Part shown: piece by piece, positions 45,057 through 54,143 of the stretch
Layout of the letters: each line of letters begins with the position of its first letter
Position numbering within the stretch: position 1 is the first letter of the stretch
NCBI GenBank assembly: GCA_021777765.1
Contig: JAJYDF010000020.1
Location: forward strand, 1-58,713
From: Pseudomonadota bacterium
GTDB lineage: Bacteria; Pseudomonadota; Gammaproteobacteria; DASZBR01
Direction of reading: 5' to 3'
Length of the DNA: 58,713 nt
Position numbers and translations under genes: made by a program
Notes under the pieces: generated by a model
The model's database searches: none
Told to the model about the DNA's origin: nothing
What the model saw: only the letters and a program-made list of their open reading frames with translations

Positions 45057-45446
45057 ATGGATGAGCAAACTGATAATCATTTTATTCAAGTCATAACGCT
45101 TCTTGCCAAGAGCTATCAGAAATTATTTAAAGATCTCTTTAAATTAATAAATCTAGAAGCAATATTGGCAAAGAATAGTTTAATAAAGATCATTGGATTA
45201 TTAGCCTGTGCAATTTTAATCTTTTTTTCCACTTGGCTGAGCGTTTTGAGTTTATTAGTCGCGTGGTTAATCCAATTACATTTTAGTTGGCTTATGGCTT
45301 TATCTATAATTGTCTTAATTAATATATTCATATTAACAATGATATTTATAATTGTTTTACAATTAAAACAGAATCTCACTTTTGCCGCGACGCGTAGACA
45401 AATTGCTCAGTTAAGTGCTAAGAATGAGGATGAGAGTAATGAATAA
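45057..45446 (+). CDS. YqjE-like small membrane protein
   Basis: 129 residues from the ATG at 45057. Polar N-terminus, then two hydrophobic hairpin-forming helices (about 42-63 and 71-95), then a basic helix (TFAATRRQIAQLSAKN). This is the shape of the YqjE/DUF1469 (phage-holin-like) family that follows yqjD in enterobacteria. Family identity rests on topology and gene order rather than strong sequence matches. Its 3' end overlaps the next gene by 8 bases. Confidence 0.65.
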   Translation: MDEQTDNHFIQVITLLAKSYQKLFKDLFKLINLEAILAKNSLIKIIGLLACAILIFFSTWLSVLSLLVAWLIQLHFSWLMALSIIVLINIFILTMIFIIVLQLKQNLTFAATRRQIAQLSAKNEDESNE

Positions 45447-45696
45447 ATTGAAGCAAAAAATTAGGCAATTAGAATCTGAAATGATGCGTGAGCAAAACAT
45501 CATTCATAGCAATAAAAAAATATTAAATCAAAAATTGTCTTCTCCACAATTTATGACGGTAGCAATAGTTGGAGCGTTTGTTGGCGGATTTTTCATACAG
45601 AAATATCAACTTCATAAGAAATTCGGTCGCGCTCTTCATAAAACGCAACCGATATTAAAAGGATTTATCAATTTCACTAACATTCTGTCAATTTAA
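45439..45696 (+). CDS. Small membrane protein, YqjK-position
   Basis: 85 residues from the ATG at 45439. A charged N-terminal helix (KLKQKIRQLESEMMREQNII) precedes one hydrophobic segment with a GxxxGG pattern (VAIVGAFVGGFFIQKY). Occupies the place of yqjK, the third gene of the yqjDEK set, though clear sequence similarity cannot be shown by eye. Translation is coupled to the previous gene through the overlap. Confidence 0.6.
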   Translation: MNKLKQKIRQLESEMMREQNIIHSNKKILNQKLSSPQFMTVAIVGAFVGGFFIQKYQLHKKFGRALHKTQPILKGFINFTNILSI

Positions 45697-45705
45697 TAAT
45701 ATTTT

Positions 45706-46101
45706 TCACTGTGGATAATTAAAATGACAATTCACCGTACATTGTTTTACTGGATAACCATCACTGGTAGTCCACGTCCAATTAGCTGAGTTAGGCATAG
45801 CAACATTTCCCCAACTATTTTGCACTAACATGATTATTCCCCCTTTATTGCCTCCATAGAAACAAAGCGACGAACCCGGTCCTTTATTTGTATCTTGTTG
45901 TCTACCCCACTGGGCTTTGAGAAATTGTACGGCTTTATTATCATTAGTCGGTGTCGTGGTAAATCCTTCATACCAAGGTGCTTGCCAATTACATTCATTT
46001 TTTTCAGCACAAAAATATTGAAGCGCGTTAAAGGCTGGACAATCAGCAAATATTAAAGCGGGGAACATTAATACAACACAAGAAATAATATATTTATTCA
46101 T
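45706..46101 (-). CDS. Small secreted cysteine-containing protein
   Basis: 131 residues with a clear signal peptide (ISCVVLMFPALIFA-DC, cleavage after about residue 19). The mature part has six cysteines, enough for three disulfides, and many tryptophans. The pattern CxxxxALQYFC ... W ... SSLCFYGGNKGGIIMLV recalls DUF3757-type periplasmic proteins found in Legionella and relatives; I hold that identification loosely. It is convergent with the yqjK-like gene and follows the DUF3775 gene with a 9-base gap. Confidence 0.65.
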   Translation of the reverse strand: MNKYIISCVVLMFPALIFADCPAFNALQYFCAEKNECNWQAPWYEGFTTTPTNDNKAVQFLKAQWGRQQDTNKGPGSSLCFYGGNKGGIIMLVQNSWGNVAMPNSANWTWTTSDGYPVKQCTVNCHFNYPQ

Positions 46102-46110
46102 ATATTTCTC

Positions 46111-46509
46111 CTATCGAGTGCTTTCATAGGGATAACCTAATAGGTCTAATCCTTCTTCAAGATAATCAGATACTAAAGGCGTAGCCAGGAGATAATCTGC
46201 AGTAGGGCCCGATTTTCTGCTGCGCGCGTCTTTCAATGCTGTTTTCCATTCACTGACATCATAATCACCACGACCCAACCACATTAAAGCAACTAAAGTA
46301 GTTTGCTGGTCGGGTTCAAGATTTTCTATTTCAGATTTTAATTCTAAATAAGTTAAATCACTGCGGTGGTCGGCTAATACTTGGTATGCCCAATCTGCAT
46401 CCGAAGCTTCTGAAGTGCGTGTTTCAGGAATTACCACACCTTCTTTAGCATGAAATTCACGTGCTTTGTCAATGATTGAACAAACGATATCTGGATTAAT
46501 TGATAACAT
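46111..46509 (-). CDS. DUF3775 family protein
   Basis: 132 residues from the ATG at 46509, preceded by a perfect AAGGAGG with 8-base spacing; a GTG three codons upstream overlaps that site and is less likely. Sequence such as ALMWLGRGDYDVSEWKTALK and the C-terminal YLLATPLVSDYLEEGLDLLG matches DUF3775, a small soluble proteobacterial family of unknown function. Followed closely by the secreted protein gene. Confidence 0.78.
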   Translation of the reverse strand: MLSINPDIVCSIIDKAREFHAKEGVVIPETRTSEASDADWAYQVLADHRSDLTYLELKSEIENLEPDQQTTLVALMWLGRGDYDVSEWKTALKDARSRKSGPTADYLLATPLVSDYLEEGLDLLGYPYESTR

Positions 46510-46627
46510 GGGTGTCACCTCCTTGATGATAATCTGAATAATATTGCGTATATTAAAATAATAAATTGTTCTGTTACCGAAGACCAGTGATTAATATCAA
46601 GAAACCACTGATAATTTAATAATTCTA

Positions 46628-47602
46628 TTACTGCTTGAAAAATGCTTCACATATCAATTTTAAATCCGGCAAATTGTCACAAACATTTATTTTGGCACAA
46701 AATTCAGCACGATTGGCTAAGCTTCTTGCATAATATTTTGCAAATTTTCTGGCTTGCAAAATGGCAAATTTTTCACTGTGTAATAGTGCTGATAAATATT
46801 GTACATGTTGTAAAAAAAGGTCTTTGATTTGTTCTGATGATGGCATACTATAAGTATCATTATTTATTTCTGAAATGAGCTTGCCGATTAGCCAAGGTTG
46901 ACCTACACCCGCACGCGAGATCATGACGCCAGCACAACCGGTGGCGAACATTTTTTTTAATGAGTTAATGCAGGCGATATCACCATTTCCTATAACAGGA
47001 ATGGATAATTGTTCAACAAAATAGTGAATTTGATCATGGTTACAGGGTGTTTCGTAATGTTCTGTCCAATGCCGCCCGTGCACAATTAAAAAATCAACGC
47101 CGGCATCTTGAACTACCTTCACAATCTGTTCGTTAAACTTTTCTTTACTATTATTTTCTACGCGAATTTTAATTGAGACAGGCACGGTGGTATTTTTTTT
47201 CATGGCTGTTATTAATTGATAAAGTTTTGAAGCATCAGTCAATAACCGCGACCCAGCCCCTTTATTTCTGATTTTATTGACTGGACAGCCACAATTTAAA
47301 TCAATTAAATCAGCGCCATAATCCGTCACTATTTTTGTCGCAACTGCAATTTCTTGTGGCTCACTACCAGATAATTGATAACAAACTGGACCTTCCTGTT
47401 GATATTTCATCACGTAACGATGATGAGATAATTTGGGTTGATGGATTAATGTTTTACAGGAAATCATTTCACTGCAGGTAAATGCAGGATGACTCTGTTG
47501 CCATGTTAATAGTCGAAATGGAGCACAGCTGATGCCAGCCAAGGGGCCCTGAATTATATTTACTGGAAATGTTTTGTTGCCTAAGATTAAAGAATTAATC
47601 AT
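46628..47602 (-). CDS. tRNA-dihydrouridine synthase family protein
   Basis: 324 residues. FMN-dependent Dus fold: the N-terminal QGPLAGISCAPFR, the catalytic cysteine C106 in DLNCGCPVNKIRNKGAGSRL, the SIKIRVENN strand, VHGRHWTEHY, and IPVIGNGDI followed by GCAGVMISRAG. It reduces a specific uridine in tRNA. Which position is modified is unclear: the sequence departs from typical DusA, DusB and DusC, for example in GISCAPFR instead of VTDxPFR, so I give no subfamily symbol. Confidence 0.88.
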   Translation of the reverse strand: MINSLILGNKTFPVNIIQGPLAGISCAPFRLLTWQQSHPAFTCSEMISCKTLIHQPKLSHHRYVMKYQQEGPVCYQLSGSEPQEIAVATKIVTDYGADLIDLNCGCPVNKIRNKGAGSRLLTDASKLYQLITAMKKNTTVPVSIKIRVENNSKEKFNEQIVKVVQDAGVDFLIVHGRHWTEHYETPCNHDQIHYFVEQLSIPVIGNGDIACINSLKKMFATGCAGVMISRAGVGQPWLIGKLISEINNDTYSMPSSEQIKDLFLQHVQYLSALLHSEKFAILQARKFAKYYARSLANRAEFCAKINVCDNLPDLKLICEAFFKQ

Positions 47603-47660
47603 TTACAATTTATTACCATTAATTGATATGAAATAAAATTTATTTTCTATCTAGCCAAAT

Positions 47661-47705
47661 CACCTTCATCTAACGAATGCCCCATTTCCCACGGCGGAGA
47701 GAAGG
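47661..47705. repeat. Degenerate dispersed hairpin repeat copy
   Basis: CACCTTCATCTAACGAATGC followed by CCCATTTCCCACGGCGGAGA and GAAGG, a worn inverted copy upstream of the dihydrouridine synthase gene, followed by an A run. Confidence 0.6.
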
Positions 47706-47819
47706 AAAAAAAAGATCTTATTGAGCGGTAGCCATTTTATCATAAATTCTCTAGATCATTTTTTAATTTAAAGCTAATATACTTTCTTTCTTTTTAGTCA
47801 ACCGTAACCAGGAGGTCGT

Positions 47820-47915
47820 ATGAGTAAGGAAAAACCAAAGAAAGAAGCTAAGAAACCAAAAACAAAAACTTTGATGGAAAAACGCAAGGAAAAGCAAGCA
47901 AAGAAAGGTAAATAA
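47820..47915 (+). CDS. 31-residue lysine-rich peptide
   Basis: Small ORF with an exceptionally good ribosome site (AGGAGG 4 bases before the ATG). The product begins MSKEKPKKEAKKPKTKTLME and ends KRKEKQAKKGK; nearly half its residues are Lys or Arg. A 9-bp hairpin follows the stop at 47924-47951. Small basic proteins of this kind occur in other gammaproteobacteria and could bind ribosomes or nucleic acid. Expression is not shown, but the start signals and hairpin make it a likely gene. Confidence 0.6.
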   Translation: MSKEKPKKEAKKPKTKTLMEKRKEKQAKKGK

Positions 47916-47923
47916 TAGTGTGG

Positions 47924-47951
47924 GGCGGTTTAGACTTACTATTAAACCGCC
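47924..47951 (+). terminator. Hairpin after the lysine-rich ORF
   Basis: GGCGGTTTA (47924-47932) pairs perfectly with TAAACCGCC (47943-47951). No T run follows, so it is a weak or factor-assisted terminator, or an mRNA-stabilising hairpin. Confidence 0.55.
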
Positions 47952-48048
47952 TCTCTCAAAGAATTAACTTCCTCATCGCTCTCTATAACCCGCAGATAAT
48001 TTTGTAAATCCAACACTAGCATTCAGCTGAAATTACAGTTTAATCCCA

Positions 48049-50139
48049 TTAACTATGAGTTGGCCTATTAAGTCGAAGTGCTTCGGGCATATTTTTGCTT
48101 AAAATCAGCGGCTCTACGATATATCGATTTTGTGAATTATCGATATGGATTTTTAATGAGAATTCATTTTTCTGGTGAGTTTGGCTATCGGTTAATTCTA
48201 AATTAACTTGAATATCATTTGCATTCACATGACTAAATGTAATATTTGTGGCATCACCACCATATTTATTCGCTAAATGATTTTTTACTTTTGTCATTAT
48301 TTGCAATAAATAATATTTCATTTTAGGGTTATTTAGAGGATTTAATAATTGTTGAAATTCAGTGTCTGAAGGTATCGTATAATATGAATCGCTAAAAAAA
48401 CATAATGGACTAGGATAGGGTATTTTCAGTTTTTTAAGCGCTTTGCTGATGCTCTTACAGGTTTGAAGGTGAATTTTATCTTTCATCGGCATAAATGTTT
48501 TAGCGCGTTGATAAAGAAAACTTAAATTTTGATAAATACCGAATAAACCACACTGTTTGGAATCATAATCAGCATGTTTTCGAATTCTTTTCAAATAGAC
48601 TAATTTTCTAGCGAGTAATAAGCCAGAATGATCATCATGATCGTTGTTATTATCAAGCATAATATTTAAATCACCATCAATTTTATTTTGATTTGATTTA
48701 AAATCATTTTGACAGCTGCTATACAATTCTTGAATGAGTGATTTTAATGTTGGATATTTATCATAATAATTAGCCCCTCGTTGAAGCTCTGCGGGTAATG
48801 TTTGTAGTAAGATTAAGTTTTCTGATCTAACTGCCCAAGCGAGTTTTGATGGAGGGCATAGTGAGTAAATCCAAGTTTTGCATGCCAATAAATTTTGTCT
48901 GTAGCGGCTGTAGGCTTTTCTTCGAAAAAGTGGTGATTTTCGCTCGTTATATAGGCGATCGTGATCCAGTGATTCAATAAATTCAGTGTTAATTAACGAA
49001 ATTAATTCTAATATATTTTTACAGGCGCTCATGCTTTTCATTAATGCATTAGCGGATGCGCGTCTATCTTTGCCAATTTGATAGCAATTTAAATAAGAGA
49101 GTAGCGATTTTTGTGTATACTCTTTGGCTTTATTCATTGAATAATCAATAGCGGTTTCTTGAAATCCCCATAAATTATCTAAGGATTTTTGTCGTGTTAC
49201 TTTATTTTTATGGATACGATACATTGATTTTACAAGTCGTAATTGTTTGTGCATTAAATAATTTACATCGTCAATATCACGTTGAATATGATATATATAA
49301 TTAATCAAGACGTTGTTATCTTTATGTTCATCAGCAGAGTGAGTAACATTAATTAAATTAAAATCTTGGATAAAATCTGGTTTTTTTGCATCTTTGAATA
49401 AATTACCGAATGATCGTTCCTCAATTTTTTTCCAGCTGCTCTCTGCTTGACATAAAAAATAATTAATCCCTTCAAATAATTTATTAAGCAAATTATATTG
49501 TTTTCGCTCTGATAGGGAATCTATTAATTGTTTGCTGACCACCGCATAAGATTGATTAATGTCTTGTTCAAATTGTTGCATCTCTTTTTGAAAAAGGTTT
49601 TGAACAGTTGGTACAGATTGAAAAGGATCTATAGCTTCAGTTACGCTGGCGTCATTCATTTTAAAAATAGCCAATGTTTTTTGTCGCAATTCCTGGCGCT
49701 CTTCTTGTTTTTCACTGGAGCTTATTTCTGGTTGAATGCGTCGAAGTTCTTGTAAACATTCATCTAAGAATTTTTGTGTAATTTTTAATAATCTGTTTTT
49801 GGCTGCAAGTAATTTACCTAGTATAAGCAATTTCTGAATTTTTTTTGAATTTAGGGGTAACGGTGTAATGGAAAAAGAGATTAAGTGTGTCAGTGGTGGT
49901 ATGTATTCAATAAATTCATCTAATTCAGTACTTGCTTCGTCAAAATTGCTTAAATCAAGTGTTAATGAAATTGAGGTATTGTCTTGATCCAGCAAGAGTT
50001 GAGGTGCTAAAAGAGAGTTAATGCTTGGATTAACAAGAGGGGAATCTAAATCAGTGTTAACTTGTTTGTGAAAAGACACTATCAGTTTTTTGAAAAATGT
50101 ATTTGTATCTGGTGGTGTTACTGAAATTGAAAATGGCAT
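48049..50139 (-). CDS. Large unknown helical protein, candidate secretion substrate
   Basis: 696 residues without signal peptide or membrane segments. Family not recognised. The N-terminal 150 residues mix strands and helices; residues about 150-560 are predominantly helical with many Lys, Asn and Gln, including TRQKSLDNLWGFQETAIDYS; the last 100 residues look like an alpha/beta domain (THQKNEFSLKIHIDNSQNRY). Large, solitary, Lys/Asn-rich cytosolic proteins in Dot/Icm-bearing bacteria are often effectors; here that is inference only. Confidence 0.6.
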   Translation of the reverse strand: MPFSISVTPPDTNTFFKKLIVSFHKQVNTDLDSPLVNPSINSLLAPQLLLDQDNTSISLTLDLSNFDEASTELDEFIEYIPPLTHLISFSITPLPLNSKKIQKLLILGKLLAAKNRLLKITQKFLDECLQELRRIQPEISSSEKQEERQELRQKTLAIFKMNDASVTEAIDPFQSVPTVQNLFQKEMQQFEQDINQSYAVVSKQLIDSLSERKQYNLLNKLFEGINYFLCQAESSWKKIEERSFGNLFKDAKKPDFIQDFNLINVTHSADEHKDNNVLINYIYHIQRDIDDVNYLMHKQLRLVKSMYRIHKNKVTRQKSLDNLWGFQETAIDYSMNKAKEYTQKSLLSYLNCYQIGKDRRASANALMKSMSACKNILELISLINTEFIESLDHDRLYNERKSPLFRRKAYSRYRQNLLACKTWIYSLCPPSKLAWAVRSENLILLQTLPAELQRGANYYDKYPTLKSLIQELYSSCQNDFKSNQNKIDGDLNIMLDNNNDHDDHSGLLLARKLVYLKRIRKHADYDSKQCGLFGIYQNLSFLYQRAKTFMPMKDKIHLQTCKSISKALKKLKIPYPSPLCFFSDSYYTIPSDTEFQQLLNPLNNPKMKYYLLQIMTKVKNHLANKYGGDATNITFSHVNANDIQVNLELTDSQTHQKNEFSLKIHIDNSQNRYIVEPLILSKNMPEALRLNRPTHS

Positions 50140-50273
50140 TACTTAGTACTTTTTAATTATATAGAGATGCATATTATACATGTTAACTAGGCAAAAATAA
50201 ATATACTGTGAAGATGACTGTAATCAATATCAATGCAATATAATTTTATGGTGTACCCCTTTTGTTAGATTGG

Positions 50274-50837
50274 TTATTCATTAATTTTTAAATTTTCTTC
50301 TAACATATTACAAAATAAATATCCTTGTTCTAATGCATCATCTAAAGCAATATGGGTATGTAGGAAATTCGGATCAATCCAGTGCTTTGGCATTTCATGT
50401 TTTACCGTTTTACGATAAGGTTTTTTGAGTAACGCCATAGCATAAGTTTTAATATCTAATGCAGAAAATGAAAAAGGACTTTCGCCCACGAAACGCATTA
50501 AATACCAATAAATAAACATGAAATCAAATGCAACAGGAAAACCTACCAATACCGGTTTTCCGGGTAATTCTTTCAACCAATTAAAATAATTTTTCATGGC
50601 GATTTGAGGATTTTGACAATTTTCTCTCGTTGCTTGCCAAGCGATAGGTTGTTTTTGCCAGAAATCCATCGTTCTAGGATCGGTTGTTGCTTCGGGCAGT
50701 GTTTCTAAATTTGCTGAAAAAGTTGAGATTAATGTTTTATCTGTTAGAAAAGCCGCGGAAGCAAAACTCAACATTGAATTTACACCGGGAATGGGTCCAT
50801 CTGTTTCGACATCGGTGCTGACATAGATTTCATTCAT
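50274..50837 (-). CDS. DEDD-type 3'-5' exonuclease
   Basis: 187 residues. The first active-site motif is [14 protein letters not shown] (D and E), the second lies around [14 protein letters not shown], and the last contains [11 protein letters not shown], giving the DEDDh-type set of the DnaQ/RNase T superfamily. It is a stand-alone nuclease, not part of a polymerase, and would trim DNA or RNA 3' ends. The exact substrate is not evident; it differs from oligoribonuclease and from DnaQ epsilon in the insert around residues 60-90. Confidence 0.82.
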   Translation of the reverse strand: MNEIYVSTDVETDGPIPGVNSMLSFASAAFLTDKTLISTFSANLETLPEATTDPRTMDFWQKQPIAWQATRENCQNPQIAMKNYFNWLKELPGKPVLVGFPVAFDFMFIYWYLMRFVGESPFSFSALDIKTYAMALLKKPYRKTVKHEMPKHWIDPNFLHTHIALDDALEQGYLFCNMLEENLKINE

Positions 50838-51131
50838 ATTTGTCGTCCAATTATTATCTCAAAAATAAATTTGTAAACCCTAAAGTTAAGTAGACGCACC
50901 GCCTAATCTCTGATATAGTCCCCCGCACTCTAAAAACAATGCAAATATAACTACTTCAAGAAGGTGTCACGTTATTCGCTGTGTCATGACAAAAATTAAT
51001 ATAGACTCGGCTAATTTATCCATATTTAATCTAATTTCTGTGTTTTCAATCAGAATAACATTATAACATTTTTTATTAGCATTTGAATTATAATTAATTG
51101 AAAAATTCGATGATTAATAGAAGGGTAAACA
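50838..51131. other. Intergenic region upstream of pheT, lacking pheS
   Basis: 294 bases with no pheS, the usual upstream partner of pheT. AT-rich; no clear attenuator hairpin with T run was found. It should carry divergent promoters for the exonuclease gene and pheT. Confidence 0.6.
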
Positions 51132-51206
51132 ATGAAAAAACATCCATATTTTAAATCACAGGGTATTAATAAAGTATACTTTCAAATAATGGGAATTTGC
51201 GAATGA
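51132..51206 (+). CDS. Possible 24-codon leader ORF coupled to pheT
   Basis: ATG at 51132 after AAGGGTAAACA, a moderate ribosome site. The peptide MKKHPYFKSQGINKVYFQIM continues with GICE and its TGA overlaps the pheT ATG as ATGA. It has two Phe and two Tyr. It could couple translation to pheT or be a leader peptide like PheM of E. coli, though Phe content is modest. No homologue recognised. Confidence 0.4.
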   Translation: MKKHPYFKSQGINKVYFQIMGICE

Positions 51207-53587
51207 AAGTCAGTGAACAATGGTTGCGATCATGGATTAATCCTGCAATATCAAGAACAGCATTATCAACACAATTAAATATGGCCGGCATAGAAGTTTC
51301 AGCAATAACTCCAGTGGCAAATTCTTTCAAAAATGTGGTAGCAGGAAAAATTATATCTATTGCTGCTCATCCAACAGCTGACAATTTAAAAATCTGTGAT
51401 GTGTCAGTAGGCCAAGACAAATTAATCACAATCATCTGTGCTGCTCCTAACGCAAGAGAAAATATTATAGTGCCCGTTGCATTAGTGGGTGCGCAGTTAC
51501 CGAATAATAAAATCATTCAGCAGAGTACCATTCAAAGTACCGTTTCTGATGGCATGTTATGTTCACAAGCTGAATTAGGTTTGGTTGAAAGTGCTGATGT
51601 TTTATGGGAATTACCCACTGATACACCTTTAGGTGTTGAATTATGGGACTATCTTGAATTAGATGATTATATTTTTGAAATTGAGTTAACGCCGAATAGA
51701 GGGGATTGTTTAAGTATTAATGGTCTTGCTAGAGAAATTGCAGTTATCAATCGATCCAAATTACTCAACCCAAATAATTCACCATCAATCACTCACCAAA
51801 TTAATGAGACATTTATAGTTAATTTATTATCACCTAAAGATTGTCCTAATTATATGGGAAGAATTATTCGAAACATTGATAATCATGTAAAAACACCATT
51901 GTGGATGCAAGAACGATTACGTCGTAGTGGTATTCGTAGTATTTCCATGGTGGTTGATGTGATGAATTATGTGATGCTTGAATTAGGCCAACCTCTACAT
52001 GCATTTGATTTAGCGCATTTACATAAGTCTATTCAAGTCAGACGTGCACACGCCAATGAAAAATTGCAATTATTAGACGGCCAAGATGTGACGTTAAATG
52101 AAGAGATGTTAGTGATAGCCGATGAAAAAAATTGTCTTGCAATCGCTGGTGTGATGGGTGGATTACAATCTGCAGTCACTGAAAATACCACTGATATATT
52201 CATTGAAAGTGCTTTTTTTGATCCGATTGTTATTGCAGGTCGTGCGAGGCAATTGGGATTAAATACCGACGCGGCTTATCGATTTGAAAGAGGCGTAGAT
52301 CCCGCTATTCAAAAATGTGCAATCGATCGCGCTACTGAATTAATCGTTACACTGGGCCGTGGTGAAGTTGGACCAGTGACCGAAGCAGTAGCACAAGAAT
52401 ATTTGCCAACATCACCTGCAATTACTTTGCGAAAATCACGACTGAATCAATTATTAGGTTTTGAAATTGCACAAGAAGAAGTGACAGATATATTGCAATA
52501 TCTTGGTATGCAAGTGAGCAAAAAAGAAGGTGAGTGGCAAGTTATTCCGCCCTCATTTCGATTTGATATTTCGCGTGAAGTCGATTTAATTGAAGAAGTG
52601 GTGCGTATACATGGTTACCAACATATTCCGCAACGTAAAACAACTTTGCCGGTCACATTTGTTGCACAGTCAGAAACGAAATTAGCAAAACAACGATTAC
52701 GACATTTGTTGATAGATCGTGGTTATCAAGAAGTAATTACCTATAGTTTTATTTCACAACAATTACAAGAATTATTTGATCCAATCCATAAGCCATTAGC
52801 ATTAGTTAATCCACTTTCTCCTGAATTGGCAGTGATGCGTACTTCATTATGGCCTAGTTTGATCAACGTATTAATTTATAATTTAAATAGACAAAATGCG
52901 CGCTTAAGATTATTTGAAACTGGTTTGCGATTTATACCAACGGATAATACGTTAAAACAAGATGCAGTCATTGCTGGATTAATTACAGGAAATGTTTTTC
53001 CTGAGCAATGGGGAGCGCCTTCACGTTTGGTTGATTTTTATGATATAAAAAATGATGTTTTTTCATTGTTAAATTTAACAGGCCAGCAAGATGATTATGC
53101 AATGGTTGCTCAAACACATCCCGCGCTTCATCCGGGACAAAGTTGTGCAATTTATGACAATGATAAACAATTAGTCGGTTTTTTTGGTGCGTTACATCCA
53201 GCCATTAAAAAAATGCTGGGTATAACAGATCCTGTTTATTTATTTGAATGCCTTTTAAACTCAATTTCTGATGTTGCATTACCCCAATTTAAAGCGGTTT
53301 CTAAATTTCCAACAGTGAGGCGTGATATTGCTCTTATTGTTGATCAAGAAATTCATGCACAACAATTGCACAATGCAATTATTGCTTCCGCGAGTGAATT
53401 ATTGGTATCACTGCAACTCTTTGATGTTTATCAAGGTAAAGGTATTGCAACAGGTAAAAAAAGTGTTGCTTTGGGGCTGATTTTTCAAGGTGCTGATCGT
53501 ACTTTGAAAGAATCAGATGTTAACGAGCTGGTTGAGCGTGTAATTAATACGCTGAAAAAGCAATTTAATGTTTCCTTGAGGGACTGA
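51203..53587 (+). CDS. pheT: Phenylalanyl-tRNA synthetase beta subunit
   Basis: 794 residues from the ATG at 51203 ([14 protein letters not shown]), the normal bacterial PheT start. Domains in order: N-terminal OB-fold tRNA-binding domain (about 40-150), B3/B4 editing domain (about 210-370), B5 (about 400-470), core catalytic-like domain, and C-terminal FDX-ACB anticodon domain ([20 protein letters not shown] onward). It needs PheS to work, but pheS is not adjacent, unlike in most relatives. It is followed by ihfA with 1 base between. Confidence 0.97.
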   Translation: MKVSEQWLRSWINPAISRTALSTQLNMAGIEVSAITPVANSFKNVVAGKIISIAAHPTADNLKICDVSVGQDKLITIICAAPNARENIIVPVALVGAQLPNNKIIQQSTIQSTVSDGMLCSQAELGLVESADVLWELPTDTPLGVELWDYLELDDYIFEIELTPNRGDCLSINGLAREIAVINRSKLLNPNNSPSITHQINETFIVNLLSPKDCPNYMGRIIRNIDNHVKTPLWMQERLRRSGIRSISMVVDVMNYVMLELGQPLHAFDLAHLHKSIQVRRAHANEKLQLLDGQDVTLNEEMLVIADEKNCLAIAGVMGGLQSAVTENTTDIFIESAFFDPIVIAGRARQLGLNTDAAYRFERGVDPAIQKCAIDRATELIVTLGRGEVGPVTEAVAQEYLPTSPAITLRKSRLNQLLGFEIAQEEVTDILQYLGMQVSKKEGEWQVIPPSFRFDISREVDLIEEVVRIHGYQHIPQRKTTLPVTFVAQSETKLAKQRLRHLLIDRGYQEVITYSFISQQLQELFDPIHKPLALVNPLSPELAVMRTSLWPSLINVLIYNLNRQNARLRLFETGLRFIPTDNTLKQDAVIAGLITGNVFPEQWGAPSRLVDFYDIKNDVFSLLNLTGQQDDYAMVAQTHPALHPGQSCAIYDNDKQLVGFFGALHPAIKKMLGITDPVYLFECLLNSISDVALPQFKAVSKFPTVRRDIALIVDQEIHAQQLHNAIIASASELLVSLQLFDVYQGKGIATGKKSVALGLIFQGADRTLKESDVNELVERVINTLKKQFNVSLRD

Positions 53588-53588
53588 G

Positions 53589-53897
53589 ATGGCACTAACA
53601 AAGGCAAATTTAGCACAATATTTAATTGATCAAGCGCAATTTTCTAAACAACAAGCAGTAGAATTAATTGAATTATTTTTCGAAGAAATTCGTACTGCAT
53701 TAGAGCGTGGTGAAACACTAAAATTATCCGGTTTAGGTAATTTCCAAACGCGAGAGAAGAAACAGCGCCCCGGTAGAAATCCTAAAACGGGCGAAGTCGT
53801 TCCTGTGAGCGCACGCCGTGTAGTCACTTTTCACGCTGGCTTAAAATTACGTGGTGAAATAGAAAAATTAGTGCCTAGTGATATCGAAGAAGAATAA
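53589..53897 (+). CDS. ihfA: Integration host factor alpha subunit
   Basis: 102 residues. [20 protein letters not shown], then [20 protein letters not shown] and [20 protein letters not shown] are the IHF-alpha signature, including the PGRNPKTG beta-arm tip that inserts the DNA-kinking proline. It forms a heterodimer with IhfB and bends DNA sharply. Placement directly after pheT is the standard gammaproteobacterial arrangement. A long palindrome follows. Confidence 0.96.
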   Translation: MALTKANLAQYLIDQAQFSKQQAVELIELFFEEIRTALERGETLKLSGLGNFQTREKKQRPGRNPKTGEVVPVSARRVVTFHAGLKLRGEIEKLVPSDIEEE

Positions 53898-53915
53898 TCT
53901 CCGCAGTTTATTCCG

Positions 53916-54013
53916 CAAAGGGGTCAAGTACCGTCTTGCAAGTTAACAACTATTTTTCTAAATAGAAGAATATTAGTTTGCCTTAACTTGCAAGACGGTA
54001 CTTGACCCCTTTG
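53916..54013. repeat. 31-bp perfect palindromic element between ihfA and tRNA-Pro
   Basis: Arms 53916-53946 and 53983-54013 are perfectly complementary over 31 bases, beginning CAAAGGGGTCAAGTACCGTC, around a 36-base AT-rich loop. It looks like a MITE or a palindromic element moved by a Y1 (RAYT/IS200-like) transposase, and may also end ihfA transcription. No transposase is in the window. Confidence 0.8.
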
Positions 54014-54050
54014 TGTTTTATTTTTATCCTATCACGCTTACCAATTTTTT

Positions 54051-54127
54051 CGGGGCGTAGCGCAGCTTGGTAGCGCACCTGCATGGGGTGTAGGTGGTCG
54101 CAGGTTCAAATCCTGTCGCCCCGACCA
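54051..54127 (+). tRNA. tRNA-Pro (GGG)
   Basis: 77 bases with CCA. Acceptor CGGGGCG pairs with CGCCCCG; D-arm GCGCAGCTTGGTAGCGC; anticodon loop TGGGGTG gives GGG; T-arm CAGGTTCAAATCCTG. It reads CCC and CCU codons. Confidence 0.97.
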
Positions 54128-54143
54128 AAATCGAAGAATATTA

